A stretch of DNA of 64,000 nt from Dyadobacter subterraneus. Lineage in GTDB: Bacteria; Bacteroidota; Bacteroidia; Cytophagales; Spirosomataceae. The notes under the pieces are model-generated. The model did not search any database and was not told the DNA's origin. It saw only the letters and a list, made by a program, of their open reading frames with translations. This document shows, in pieces, positions 9,243-18,281 of this stretch. The stretch's first letter is position 1. Every line of letters begins with the position of its first letter. The translations under genes were made by a program, and so were the position numbers. The stretch covers positions 4,008,501 through 4,072,500 of the forward strand of contig NZ_JACYGY010000001.1 of assembly GCF_015221875.1 (NCBI RefSeq). Reading direction: 5' to 3'.

Positions 9243-9857
9243 ATGTCTGCTAAACAAGCTCATCCTGCTCAGCTGTCAACCATATTTGAAAAATTCAGGG
9301 CAAAATTTCCGGTATCACCTGAAAAGTGGGAAGATTATACCAATCGTTTTAAACGCATACAGGTTCCGGCCAAAACCGTTTTACTACGGGAAGGTGAAAT
9401 ATCCCGCAAGGCTTATCTGATCGAGAAAGGCTGCCTCCGGGTATGGTTTGACAACAAAGGTGAAGAAGTGACATTTCAATTCTTTTTTGAAAATAGTACC
9501 GTATCTTCCATTGAAAGCTTCAAAAAGGGCACTCCCAGCCTCTTTTCCCTAGAAACAATCGAGCCGTGCACTTTGTGGTGGATTGAGAAAAGTGATGTGG
9601 ATAATCTCATAGAGGAAGTCAGCGAAATCCCCGCTATGCGGAATCAAATTATGAATGCTCTTTTTGAGCGCACGCTTCACTATATGCAGCATTTTCTTTC
9701 TTTTGTCCGCGATACGCCGCAGGAACGCTATGAAAACCTGTTGAATCATCAGCCCTTTATTGTGCAGCGCATTCCCCAGCATTATATCGCCTCTTATCTG
9801 GGAATTAGCCGGGTGCATTTAAGCCGGCTCAAAAATAAAATTGCCCGCGGAAAATGA
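9243..9857 (+). CDS. Crp/Fnr family transcriptional regulator
   Basis: A 204-residue protein with a cyclic-nucleotide-binding-type beta roll (about residues 35-140, including LLREGEISRKAYLIEKGCLRVW) and a short C-terminal helix-turn-helix (IPQHYIASYLGISRVHLSRLKNKI, about 176-199). Proteins of this Bacteroidota group often lack the residues for cAMP binding and control neighbouring oxidoreductases or hydrolases. It is 89 bases upstream of the co-oriented MDR gene and divergent from the alpha/beta hydrolase, so either could be its target. No Cys cluster for an iron-sulfur sensor is visible. Confidence 0.88.
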   Translation: MSAKQAHPAQLSTIFEKFRAKFPVSPEKWEDYTNRFKRIQVPAKTVLLREGEISRKAYLIEKGCLRVWFDNKGEEVTFQFFFENSTVSSIESFKKGTPSLFSLETIEPCTLWWIEKSDVDNLIEEVSEIPAMRNQIMNALFERTLHYMQHFLSFVRDTPQERYENLLNHQPFIVQRIPQHYIASYLGISRVHLSRLKNKIARGK

Positions 9858-9874
9858 GGGAAGGCTCAATTCGG

Positions 9875-9886
9875 TAACAAATGTTA
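9875..9886. promoter_or_regulatory. Candidate Crp-type operator palindrome
   Basis: TAACA-AA-TGTTA is a symmetric site 61 bases before the MDR start, inside a longer inverted repeat (GGCTCAA 9863-9869 with TTGAGCC 9899-9905). It could be the binding site of the adjacent Crp-type regulator or part of the regulator's 3' hairpin. Assignment is by symmetry and position only. Confidence 0.35.
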
Positions 9887-9946
9887 TCGTTTGGCAGGTT
9901 GAGCCCATGCTACTTTTGTCTTATCAACAATTAACAAAAAAGAAAG

Positions 9947-10924
9947 ATGAAAGCAGCAGTGATGAATCCGCAAGATGGAATTTTAAAATATACAGCGTGG
10001 GCCGAACCCGTTGTTTCCAGTTCAGATGAGGTAATGATGGAAGTAAAAGCGGCCGCCATTAAAAATGTTGACCGCAGCATTGCAAGCGGAAGCCATTATT
10101 CAGCCGAAACAGGAAATGCACCAAAAGCCAGAATAATCGGCAGCGACGGGGTGGGATTTTTAGAAGATGGCACACGGGTTTACGCCATTAGCATGGACGG
10201 AATGATTGCAGAAAAGGCTGTGATTGAAAAAAGCAGAATGGTTGTTTTACCCGATAATCTGGATTTTCTAACGGCTGCTGCGCTGCCCAATGCGGTAATC
10301 GGCGCTGCCATGGGATTAAGATTTAAAGCAGATTTGCAACCGGGCGAAACGGTTTTAATTAACGGAGCAACTGGCGTTACAGGCCGCATGGCCGTTCAAA
10401 TTGCACGTCACTGCGGAGCAAAGAAAATTATTGCAACGGGCCGGAATCCTGAATCATTGAAAGCCCTTTTGGAACTGGGCGCCGACGAAGTGATCTCACT
10501 ACAACAATCTGACGATTCTCTTTTGGCACAGCTTCAAACCATTCATAATCAAACACCTTTTGATGTTGTTATCGATTATTTATGGGGACATTCTGCGGAA
10601 CTGATCCTTTCTTCATTAAAAAAGCAAGGCTCATTTACACCCAAAACCAGGTTTGTTTCAGTCGGCAGCGTATCGGGTGATTTGCTGCAATTGTCTGCCT
10701 CCACGTTACGAAGCGTAGACCTCCATCTGACTGGCTCGGGATTAGGAAGCCTCACCCGTCAGCATCTTGGAAAATTATTCAGTGAGATCTTGCCGGAGAT
10801 GTTTCAGTTGGCGGCTGATGGAAAACTGATCATCGACACGGTCACCGTTTCTCTTGATCAGATTGAATCGGTATATGACTTGGCTGTTGCAAATGGCAAA
10901 CGACTGGTTGTCGAAATAAAATAA
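9947..10924 (+). CDS. Zinc-independent MDR oxidoreductase (quinone reductase-like)
   Basis: A 325-residue medium-chain dehydrogenase/reductase. The N-terminal GroES-like domain (about 1-120) lacks the Cys/His ligands of zinc alcohol dehydrogenases. The Rossmann domain has INGATGVTGRMAVQIA around residue 135, an AxxGxxG-type NADPH motif as in quinone oxidoreductases and crotonyl-CoA-like reductases. It should be a cytosolic NADPH-dependent reductase of quinones or reactive carbonyls. The gene follows the Crp-type regulator on the same strand and precedes the ferric-reductase-like gene, which suggests a redox-related group. The substrate is not identifiable. Confidence 0.87.
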   Translation: MKAAVMNPQDGILKYTAWAEPVVSSSDEVMMEVKAAAIKNVDRSIASGSHYSAETGNAPKARIIGSDGVGFLEDGTRVYAISMDGMIAEKAVIEKSRMVVLPDNLDFLTAAALPNAVIGAAMGLRFKADLQPGETVLINGATGVTGRMAVQIARHCGAKKIIATGRNPESLKALLELGADEVISLQQSDDSLLAQLQTIHNQTPFDVVIDYLWGHSAELILSSLKKQGSFTPKTRFVSVGSVSGDLLQLSASTLRSVDLHLTGSGLGSLTRQHLGKLFSEILPEMFQLAADGKLIIDTVTVSLDQIESVYDLAVANGKRLVVEIK

Positions 10925-11014
10925 TTCCGCACTTCACATTTCCTTCAAAACCGGCCGGAGTTCTATCTCAATTTATTGTCTGGCTTGGCAGCTCCGGCCA
11001 ATCCCCTTTATTTT

Positions 11015-12346
11015 ATGAAACCCACAACGAAATGGATTACTGGCTCCCTGGTAGTCGCAGGGATAATTTATGCACTTTCTCCCGGGCCCGGCCACCTGAT
11101 TGACAATCCGGACGGCTGGGAACTGCGCGAGCAGTTTGTTTTCCTGACAGGCCTTTCTGCTTTATCTCTCATGGTTTTATCCATGATTATTTCCGTCCGC
11201 AATCCATGGGTAAATCGCCGGATGAAAGGTCTTGACAAAGCCTACGTCATTCACAAATGGACAGGAATTTTTGCTACAATTTTAATGGTATTTCATTGGC
11301 TGGGCGAAAAAGTACCACACTTACTTGTTGATTATGGGCTAATTCCAGATCCCGGAGAATTGACCGATGGGAGCAGTTTCTCTGATCTTGAAATCGGGCT
11401 TTTTCAAAGCGGTGTTATTCTTGTTGAATGGACGTTTTACATTGTGCTGATTCTGGTAATCATTGCTTTATTCAAAAAAATCCCCTACTCCATTTTCCGT
11501 AAAACGCACAGAATATTTCCGGTTGTTTTTCTTTTGGCGGCTTATCACGGTGCAACTGCTCAGCTTAAAGAACGCTGGTTAACCACGCCGGGCGGTTATT
11601 TATTACTTTTATTGGCAGCGATTGGAACTGCCGCGGCTTGTATTTCGCTCTTCCAAAAAATTGGCGCTTCCCGTAAAATCAATACTGTCATAACCCAACT
11701 GGAAAACAGGCAGAACGGGATTCTTGATTTAAGACTTTCAACAAATCATAAACCATTTATTCATCAGCCGGGCCAGTATGCTTTTCTTCGTTTTGAACAT
11801 GATACAGAGCCACATCCTTTTACCATTGCCTCTTCGGGTAAGGATCCGCAGTCTATTCGTTTTGCTATCAAATCATTTGGTGATTTTACAAGTAAACTAA
11901 CCAAACATTTACAGGCAGGACAAAATGTTCAGATCGAAGGGCCGTATGGTGAATTTATTTTCAGATCGTCTGCAAAGCGGCAAATCTGGATTGCCGGTGG
12001 TATTGGTATTACGCCTTTTTTGGCAAAACTTGAACAATTGGCTAGTCAGAAAGAAAGTTTGCAAACTGTTGATTTCTGGTATTCAACACGTACCGATAAG
12101 CAAACCATGTTTCCTGATTCACTGAAAGATCTATGCAAGCAAAGCGGTGTTAGATTTTATCACTTAAATTCAGGTAAAAAAGAGTATTTAACGGCCCAGA
12201 TGCTTCATGAAGTCGTTGGTAGTTTTGCTCAGGTAAGTATCTGGTTTTGCGGACCAGAAGATTTTGCAAATTGTATACTCAAAGGACTTGCTGCCTATGA
12301 TTTTGATCAGCGCGAATTTCATTATGATAATTTTTCCATGCGTTAA
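11015..12346 (+). CDS. Ferric reductase-like transmembrane flavocytochrome
   Basis: A 443-residue NOX/FRE-type protein. About six membrane helices (residues 5-210) carry His pairs suited to bind two b haems (HKWTG ... FHWLG and HRIFP ... AYHG). The C-terminal half is an FNR-type module: FAD motif HPFTIAS, a GPYGEF loop, NAD(P)-binding GGIGITPFLA and the terminal CGPEDF. It would move electrons from NAD(P)H across the inner membrane to an acceptor such as ferric iron, oxygen or a periplasmic protein. The ATG at 11015 is chosen because the membrane domain begins directly after it. An in-frame TTG lies 13 codons upstream. It is convergent with msrA, with 29 bases between. Confidence 0.88.
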   Translation: MKPTTKWITGSLVVAGIIYALSPGPGHLIDNPDGWELREQFVFLTGLSALSLMVLSMIISVRNPWVNRRMKGLDKAYVIHKWTGIFATILMVFHWLGEKVPHLLVDYGLIPDPGELTDGSSFSDLEIGLFQSGVILVEWTFYIVLILVIIALFKKIPYSIFRKTHRIFPVVFLLAAYHGATAQLKERWLTTPGGYLLLLLAAIGTAAACISLFQKIGASRKINTVITQLENRQNGILDLRLSTNHKPFIHQPGQYAFLRFEHDTEPHPFTIASSGKDPQSIRFAIKSFGDFTSKLTKHLQAGQNVQIEGPYGEFIFRSSAKRQIWIAGGIGITPFLAKLEQLASQKESLQTVDFWYSTRTDKQTMFPDSLKDLCKQSGVRFYHLNSGKKEYLTAQMLHEVVGSFAQVSIWFCGPEDFANCILKGLAAYDFDQREFHYDNFSMR

Positions 12347-12375
12347 ATCCGGAAAAGCTTTGTTTCCAGGAAATT

Positions 12376-12900
12376 TCATAGGCCGCTCAAAGATTCCTCC
12401 ACCAACTTGTTATGATCCACAGCGCCAAAGAATTGTTGTAACAGCAGCCGCAGCTTTGGCGTAACAATATTTTTGCAAAACGGTTTCTGAGGGTTTTTGT
12501 AATAATAATCAAGATAGGTTTCCTGATTAAGTTTAAAATCGTGGAATGATTCAATTGTTGTGATAATCGGCTTGTCAAATTCGGCTTGCAAAACATCTAT
12601 CGCTTGCCTGGAAAGTGCATTTTGCTCTTCGCTGAAAACATAAATTGCCGACCGGTATTTTGAGCGCATACTATGGCTGGAAGTGCAGCTGTGCGTATGA
12701 AGGTGCACGGCAATTAATGTTTCCAAAGAAATAAGTCCGGGATCGAAATAGACAATCACAGCCTCCGAAAAGCTTGACTTTTCTTTTTCAGAAGATATCC
12801 ACCCTTGTTCCACGAGCGCAACTCCTTTTAGAGATTGAAAAATAGCTTCAGTGCACCAGTGACAGCTTCCTCCAAATCCGATTTTACTTACACTTTCCAT
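12376..12900 (-). CDS. msrA: Peptide-methionine (S)-S-oxide reductase, divergent MsrA
   Basis: A 174-residue MsrA-fold protein that should reduce methionine-S-sulfoxide in the cytosol using thioredoxin. The active-site segment is GSCHWCTEAIF near residues 11-21, where classical MsrA has GCFWCTE. The catalytic Cys and following Glu are kept but Phe is replaced by His. The GYxGG and HDPT motifs of standard MsrA are not present in their usual form (QGWISSEK and HTHSCTSSHS instead), although the KYRSAIY segment is conserved. This matches a divergent MsrA subfamily I recall from Bacteroidota. Additional Cys residues near 86 and 155 could resolve the catalytic disulfide. Confidence 0.82.
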   Translation of the reverse strand: MESVSKIGFGGSCHWCTEAIFQSLKGVALVEQGWISSEKEKSSFSEAVIVYFDPGLISLETLIAVHLHTHSCTSSHSMRSKYRSAIYVFSEEQNALSRQAIDVLQAEFDKPIITTIESFHDFKLNQETYLDYYYKNPQKPFCKNIVTPKLRLLLQQFFGAVDHNKLVEESLSGL

Positions 12901-13044
12901 GTTGCTGTTTTTGCATCAAAGTTTTTTTGAAAACCATATAATATAGTCTCTGGTTCAAAATACCGAACCAGGTTCTGGACAGCCAAAATTGTGTAAGCCG
13001 CTGGTATAGGAATTGTACAATGTAAAAGTACAGTTACAAACCAT

Positions 13045-14796
13045 ATGGAAACACTCTGGAAATATTTACGTCCACAGAAACGGCTTATTTTTATATCTCT
13101 TCTTCTGGCAGGTTTAGCACAGCTTTTGACGCTTCTGGACCCTTTGATTTTCGGAAGAATTGTTGATGACTATGCAGGAAATCCTAAAAATCTTTCAGAA
13201 AAAGAACTTATCAACAGCGTTTTATACTGGCTGGGAATCGCCGTTGGTATTGCTGTTGTTGCCAAACTTTCAAAATCTTACCAGGAATATCTTACCAGAA
13301 AAGCAGTAGCTCAATTTGGTATGAATATCTTCAATGACGGCTTGAAACAAACACTAAGACTCTCATTTCAGGAATTTGAAGAAAACAGAAGCGGAACAAC
13401 CTTATCAGTTCTGCAAAAAGTTAAGACAGACACTGAGCGTTTTGTGAATTCCTTTATCAATATTCTTTTTTCATCTCTTATTTCCATTGGCTTTTTGCTT
13501 TGGTATAGTATCAATAAAAACTGGATGCTGATTCCAGTTTTTTTAATTGGCGTGCTTGTATTGGGCTCACTTACAGGGTTATTATCCAAAAAAATAAAAA
13601 GTATCCAGCGAAACATCAACAAACAAACCAATGCCCAGGCCGGTATTATCACCGAAAGCCTCCGAAATATTGAACTTGTCAAAAGCCTTGGACTGACATT
13701 TTCTGAAATCAGAAGATTAAACAAACAAACGCTCGAAATTTTTCAGCTTGAAATGTTCAAAGCGCGCAAAGTTGGCGTGCTGACATTCCTGCAAGGCGTC
13801 ACGCTGAATCTTTTAAAACAATCGATTCTGTTTATATTATTATGGCTGATTTTCAGGAAGATACTTACCACCGGCGAGCTGATCGCGATGCAGTTTATTT
13901 CCACCGCAATATTCAGCCCTTTGCAGGATTTGGGTAACTTAATATTACAATTCCGCGAAGTAGACGCCTCGGTTAAGATTTTTGATCAATTGATGAATAA
14001 ACCTATTGAGCAAAGGCCCGAAAATTCTGTGGAAGTCGGCCCGCTATCCAGTCTTAAATTTGACAATGTCGTATTCCGGCACCGGTCTGCGAGCTATAAT
14101 GCAATTGATAACATTTCTTTCAGTGTAAAATCAGGTCAGACCATTGCATTTGTCGGGCCATCCGGTTCCGGAAAGTCTACGCTGGTGAAACTTTTGATCG
14201 GGCTTTATTTGCCAGTTGAAGGCCATATTTATTTTAACGAGGATGATTCTTCAACGATACGTTACAACCCGTTAAGGAGACAAATCGGCTTTGTAACACA
14301 GGATACGCAGTTATTTGCCGGAACCATCCGGGAAAACCTTCTTTACGCAAAACCGTCGGCTACCGACGCAGAGATATCACAGGCTCTGGAAAAAGCATCA
14401 GCCACAGCACTGATCGCAAAGGCTTCAAATGGTGTCCGGACCATGTTAGGGGAAAACGGGATGAAACTTTCCGGCGGTGAAAAACAAAGGATTTCAATTG
14501 CACGGGCACTTTTAAGAAAACCACGGCTGCTGATTTTTGACGAAGCGACTTCGGCACTTGACTCACTAACGGAGCAGGATATCACCCAGACAATCCGAGA
14601 CATTTCTACCGACAGACAGCAAATGACAATTTTAATAGCCCACAGGCTCTCAACTATTCTTCATGCCGACGTCATTTATGTGTTGGAAAAAGGACAGATT
14701 GTCGAGACAGGTTCACATGAGGATTTGCTTGAAAAAAAGGGATTATATTATGCGATGTGGAGACAGCAGATTGGAGAAAGGCGCTTTGGATCATAA
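13045..14796 (+). CDS. ABC exporter, fused permease and ATPase (ABCB/MsbA type)
   Basis: A 583-residue half-transporter that should function as a homodimer in the inner membrane. The N-terminal six-helix type I exporter domain covers about residues 10-320. The ATPase has Walker A GPSGSGKST at about 371-379, the Q-loop in TQDTQ, the signature LSGGEKQR at about 475, Walker B LLIFDEATSALDS at about 494-506 and the H-loop AHRLST near 531. All catalytic residues are intact. The substrate could be a lipid, peptide or drug and cannot be decided here. The gene appears monocistronic, divergent from msrA. Confidence 0.92.
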   Translation: METLWKYLRPQKRLIFISLLLAGLAQLLTLLDPLIFGRIVDDYAGNPKNLSEKELINSVLYWLGIAVGIAVVAKLSKSYQEYLTRKAVAQFGMNIFNDGLKQTLRLSFQEFEENRSGTTLSVLQKVKTDTERFVNSFINILFSSLISIGFLLWYSINKNWMLIPVFLIGVLVLGSLTGLLSKKIKSIQRNINKQTNAQAGIITESLRNIELVKSLGLTFSEIRRLNKQTLEIFQLEMFKARKVGVLTFLQGVTLNLLKQSILFILLWLIFRKILTTGELIAMQFISTAIFSPLQDLGNLILQFREVDASVKIFDQLMNKPIEQRPENSVEVGPLSSLKFDNVVFRHRSASYNAIDNISFSVKSGQTIAFVGPSGSGKSTLVKLLIGLYLPVEGHIYFNEDDSSTIRYNPLRRQIGFVTQDTQLFAGTIRENLLYAKPSATDAEISQALEKASATALIAKASNGVRTMLGENGMKLSGGEKQRISIARALLRKPRLLIFDEATSALDSLTEQDITQTIRDISTDRQQMTILIAHRLSTILHADVIYVLEKGQIVETGSHEDLLEKKGLYYAMWRQQIGERRFGS

Positions 14797-15150
14797 TATT
14801 CAGAAGATAAAAGTCACTAAAAATTGTCCTGAAACACCATGCTGTTTGTCCGGGCCGCACAGTATTATTTCAGAAATATAATTTTATATTTACTTATGGA
14901 TTAAGTGATTAGAAATTATAAAATATAAAACATCTCAAACAAGAGATGTAAGATTAATGACTAAGTGGTGCTTAGAATTCCGCTGGATTTAAGCCAAAAA
15001 ATAACAAACAAATCACACCTACTTTTTTAAAAATTTGATACGCTACGCAGAAAACTGATTTTACTTATCTGCCCTTTTTCAGTTTTCCATAAGATTTAAC
15101 AAGTGCTACCTTGAAATAATTTATCAGGATATTCAATAAACTAGAAGAAT
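14797..15150. other. Intergenic region, no supported gene
   Basis: This AT-rich 354-base spacer sits between two plus-strand genes. I see no significant open frame, no strong terminator hairpin and no repeat. The promoter of the MoaF-like gene should lie in its right part. Confidence 0.5.
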
Positions 15151-15456
15151 ATGAAAATCATTGGAAAAAAGTTTGAAGTTGATTTTGGTGCAAAAGCTGT
15201 GCTGGATATCCAGAGTGATGCGCAATTAACCTTTCACATCTCCGAAAAAAACGGTATCCCGGTTGACGAATCTGAAACGGTAGAAATTGAAATTACCCAG
15301 CTCCGTTCCAAACTTTTTATGCTGACCTGGAAAGAGATCAACGGCAACACCGTAACCCAGATCCAGGATCATAAAAACCAGCTCGTTTACATGAACTGGA
15401 CTTTGCCTGATGGTGATTTTAAACATGCAAAAGGCAGTATCAAGCCGGTGAATTAA
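15151..15456 (+). CDS. Small MoaF-like domain protein
   Basis: A 101-residue cytosolic protein without signal or membrane segment. The pattern of a short beta-rich domain (GKKFEVDFG at the start, ETVEIEITQLRSKLFMLTWKE in the middle, then TQIQDHKNQ and ending in a KGSI strand) resembles MoaF-related lipocalin-like domains, which are often annotated as hypothetical. The biochemical role is unknown. A strong bidirectional terminator follows 61 bases after the stop, consistent with a monocistronic gene. Confidence 0.65.
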   Translation: MKIIGKKFEVDFGAKAVLDIQSDAQLTFHISEKNGIPVDESETVEIEITQLRSKLFMLTWKEINGNTVTQIQDHKNQLVYMNWTLPDGDFKHAKGSIKPVN

Positions 15457-15517
15457 TTTTACTCTATAAATCTTGAAGGCCAGAAAGAAAACCCCGAAGA
15501 TATAGTTTAGACGTAAG

Positions 15518-15557
15518 AAGTCTCCAACAGAAATCCATAGATTTTTGTTGGAGACTT
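15518..15557. terminator. Bidirectional intrinsic terminator
   Basis: A perfect 12-bp inner-to-outer stem (AAGTCTCCAACA with TGTTGGAGACTT) extends through one G-U pair and four A/T pairs toward a CCATAG loop and is followed by TTTATTTTA. It lies between the convergent MoaF-like gene and the lipoprotein gene and could serve both. Confidence 0.85.
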
Positions 15558-15571
15558 TTATTTTATCAGAA

Positions 15572-15985
15572 TCAAGGAATCTCTACTGTATAGCTCAAAT
15601 GAGAACCATAAACGGGATTTCCGTCAACAATAGCATAGGCGCGGTAGTAATAAAAAGTTCCGCCATCATTACGCCAGGTTCCGGTAAAGGTGTTTAAACC
15701 TGCCTGAATAGGTGTGGTAAAAACAATTTTGCGGTCAGAGATGGTGGGTTCAAAATTATGACCACCTAACCCACGTGGATATGAGGTATACACTATTCCA
15801 TACTCTGAAACAGGTTTGTCACCCAATTCGTCAACCTGTATCTGGTATCCGGAAACGCCAAAGGACTTCAGTGTGGTTAGTTTTAATGGACCAGATTCAA
15901 TGTTATGATCGGTACATGAAGTAAAAAAAAGTAAAGTAGAGAAAAATAGTGCAGTAGATATTGTTTTTAGTTTTTGTAACATCAT
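15572..15985 (-). CDS. Hypothetical lipoprotein
   Basis: A 137-residue protein with a lipoprotein signal (hydrophobic stretch ending FFTSC, Cys near residue 24). The mature part is beta-rich (for example TYRAYAIVDG-like strands and a terminal SYTVEIP) and resembles the fibronectin-type repeat proteins common in Bacteroidota, in which phrases about position and visibility in a YRAYA motif recur. It probably sits on the periplasmic side of the outer membrane or at the surface. Function is unknown. The second Met is an equally possible start. Confidence 0.7.
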   Translation of the reverse strand: MMLQKLKTISTALFFSTLLFFTSCTDHNIESGPLKLTTLKSFGVSGYQIQVDELGDKPVSEYGIVYTSYPRGLGGHNFEPTISDRKIVFTTPIQAGLNTFTGTWRNDGGTFYYYRAYAIVDGNPVYGSHLSYTVEIP

Positions 15986-16534
15986 AAAAGTTTTTGAAAG
16001 AGGGAATTAAAAAATAAACTTTAAAAATCGATTGTTAACTAGTTTCTTATTTCTCCATAGGCATCTTTGATTTTAGGTTAAAAAATTGTTGTTCACTTTC
16101 GGGCTATTGATTCCATTCCTCAGCAGCCTTTTGTTTAAGACTGCATTTTGTATGAAAAGTTGCAATAAAATAAATTATTATCGGTTACAAAAAGATTTTT
16201 CATTATTAAATCTTTGTTCTTTTAACAAGAAATATTAGTTACTCGCACCAAATAAATTCAGGTTTTAAATCCGCGCTAGCTGAGATTACGATAGCCCGAA
16301 CACCGCTTTTTTCAGTTTTAAAAACAGCTCATTTACCTCAATAAATTATCATTCAAGTTTTGCCAGCAGGCTGATCCAACATAATCCGGAATAAATCACC
16401 CTCTCAGTTAACAAATATTATAACTTAAAATAATTATACTTATCTGATATTTATTGAACAATTTAAAGAATATTTAAAATCGTTTAGGGATTTCATTTAG
16501 TTAATTGACTATACTTAAATTAATATTGAATTCA
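15986..16534. other. Divergent regulatory region, no supported gene
   Basis: About 550 AT-rich bases separate the lipoprotein gene from the ECF sigma operon. No open frame of note is present. Promoters for both directions should lie here. I cannot define them with confidence. Confidence 0.45.
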
Positions 16535-17089
16535 ATGAATAACTTATTTACTGACGAGCAGCTGGTAGATTTACTTCGGCAGGGCAATGAAAAAGCCTTT
16601 GGAGAAATTTACAATCGCTATTGGTTTAAATTATTCGGAGTTGCATATCACCATACGGGTACAAAAGAAGAAGCAGAGGAGCTTGTACACGATGTTTTTG
16701 AAAATCTTTGGACCAAAAGAGAGCAGGCAAATATTCATCATCTGAGTTCTTATCTCGTCGTGTCCATCAGAAACCTGACGGTCAACTATATCAAATCACA
16801 GATTACCCAGCGTAAGTATCAGGAATATCTTCTTTTTCACGAAATACATCAGTCCAATTCTACCGACGAAATTATCCGCTTTGAAGACCTGGCCAAAGCC
16901 GTAGAACGGGCCATGAAAAAGCTGCCTGAAAAAACCAGTGAAGTCTTCAAAATGAGCCGGTTTGGAAACCATTCGGTCAAGGACATCGCGCGGCAGCTAA
17001 ATCTATCCGAAAAAGGAGTTGAATATCACATTACGCAGTCCCTTAAAGTGCTCAAAGAACACTTAAAGGTTTATCATACTGACAATTAA
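16535..17089 (+). CDS. RNA polymerase ECF sigma factor (FecI-like)
   Basis: A 184-residue sigma-70 family member with region 2 (about residues 10-80, DLLRQGNEKAFGEIYNRYW ... EELVHDVFENLW) and region 4 (about 125-172, LPEKTSEVFKMSRFGNHSVKDIARQLNLSEKGVEYHI). It directs RNA polymerase to promoters released by the FecR-like anti-sigma factor encoded next. The ATG at 16535 is preferred to a TTG ten codons upstream because the conserved domain begins just after it. It is the first gene of the ECF / FecR / SusC / SusD locus and presumably controls that locus. Confidence 0.93.
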   Translation: MNNLFTDEQLVDLLRQGNEKAFGEIYNRYWFKLFGVAYHHTGTKEEAEELVHDVFENLWTKREQANIHHLSSYLVVSIRNLTVNYIKSQITQRKYQEYLLFHEIHQSNSTDEIIRFEDLAKAVERAMKKLPEKTSEVFKMSRFGNHSVKDIARQLNLSEKGVEYHITQSLKVLKEHLKVYHTDN

Positions 17090-17110
17090 TAAGACTCAAT
17101 CCCCAGATAA

Positions 17111-18127
17111 ATGAACCAGTACGACTTCGATCTGCTATTGAAAAAATATGTAGCAGGAGAATGCACGCCCGAAGAAAAGCAGCAAATTCAGGATTGGTCA
17201 GAAAACACCTTGGCGGAAACCCGAATCATCATTGCTCCTTCGGAAAAAAATATCATTCGGAAAAGAATCTGGAAAAGACTTTCTGGAGCCAACAGGAAAG
17301 TTTCCATCTTTGGTATGCCCTGGGTAAAACTGGGCATGGCTGCATCTGTCTTGATCACTTTGGCCTACGGCGCGCTTATGCTTCAAAAAACTTCCGTTTT
17401 AAAAAAAACGACTGAATTGACTCTGGGCGCGCAGACGATACTTCCCAAAGGAAATATTGAATTAAAAAATACTTCAGACAAATCCCATAAAGTCGTTCTG
17501 GAAGACGGTACAGAAGTAACATTACAAGCACAAAGCAGCCTGAGTTATCCGGAACATTTTGATTCCAAAGCCAGGATTGTTCATTTGAGCGGCGAAGCCT
17601 TTTTTAATGTAACCAAAAATCCGGCTAGACCATTTTTTGTGTATACAGGACAACTTGTAACCCGTGTTTTAGGTACCAGTTTTAATATAAAATCATTGAA
17701 TTCAGCAAAATCGATTGAAGTATCGGTGGTTACCGGCAGAGTGTCTGTTTATGAAAATTCCAAGAAAACAGCCCGGACACGAAACGGAATTATATTAAAT
17801 CCTAATCAAAAGATACGGTTTGACATTGATAAGAAAGTGCTTGTGCCTGAACTGGTCGAAGAACCCATTGCTGTACATCCGCCTGAGAAAAAGGCTTCAT
17901 TTATTTTTGAAGAAACACCACTGCCAGAAGTTATTGCGATCCTTCAACAGGTTTATGGTGTCGAAATTGTACTCGAAAACAGTGCCATAGAGCGCTGTGT
18001 TTTTACGGGAGATATCAATGACCTTCCCCTATATTCCCAGCTCAGACTGATTTGTAAATCGATCAGTGGCAATTATGAATTAAGAGGAACGACACTTTTT
18101 ATAAGCGGTGATGGCTGCCGGAATTAA
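17111..18127 (+). CDS. FecR family anti-sigma factor
   Basis: A 338-residue single-pass inner membrane protein. The cytoplasmic N-terminus (about 1-72) would hold the sigma factor. One helix lies at about 75-93 (WVKLGMAASVLITLAYG). The periplasmic FecR domain is at about 130-225 (VVLEDGTEVTLQAQSSLSYPE, followed by LSGEAFFNV). A C-terminal DUF4974 domain (about 258-335, FIFEETPLPEVIAILQQVYGVEI) probably contacts the STN domain of the SusC-like receptor. It lies 21 bases after the sigma gene. It relays substrate binding at the outer membrane to the sigma factor. Confidence 0.93.
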   Translation: MNQYDFDLLLKKYVAGECTPEEKQQIQDWSENTLAETRIIIAPSEKNIIRKRIWKRLSGANRKVSIFGMPWVKLGMAASVLITLAYGALMLQKTSVLKKTTELTLGAQTILPKGNIELKNTSDKSHKVVLEDGTEVTLQAQSSLSYPEHFDSKARIVHLSGEAFFNVTKNPARPFFVYTGQLVTRVLGTSFNIKSLNSAKSIEVSVVTGRVSVYENSKKTARTRNGIILNPNQKIRFDIDKKVLVPELVEEPIAVHPPEKKASFIFEETPLPEVIAILQQVYGVEIVLENSAIERCVFTGDINDLPLYSQLRLICKSISGNYELRGTTLFISGDGCRN

Positions 18128-18281
18128 GAACTGATTTAACAAGAATTCTTCGAAAGGAGAACCATAAAGAAAAAGCCGGCAATGCTCGAACATTACCGGC
18201 CTGATAAACCGCCAGGAACGCTAATTCCGAAACGGTACATGTTTGTTTTCTGTCTGTTACAACAACAAAACTTTTAAAACT

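Noticed and set aside
18175..18200. Hairpin GCCGGCAATG/CATTACCGGC between the FecR and SusC genes
   Set aside because: It has one internal mismatch and no T-run, so I do not call it a terminator. An attenuator or a stabilising stem is possible but not supported by anything else.
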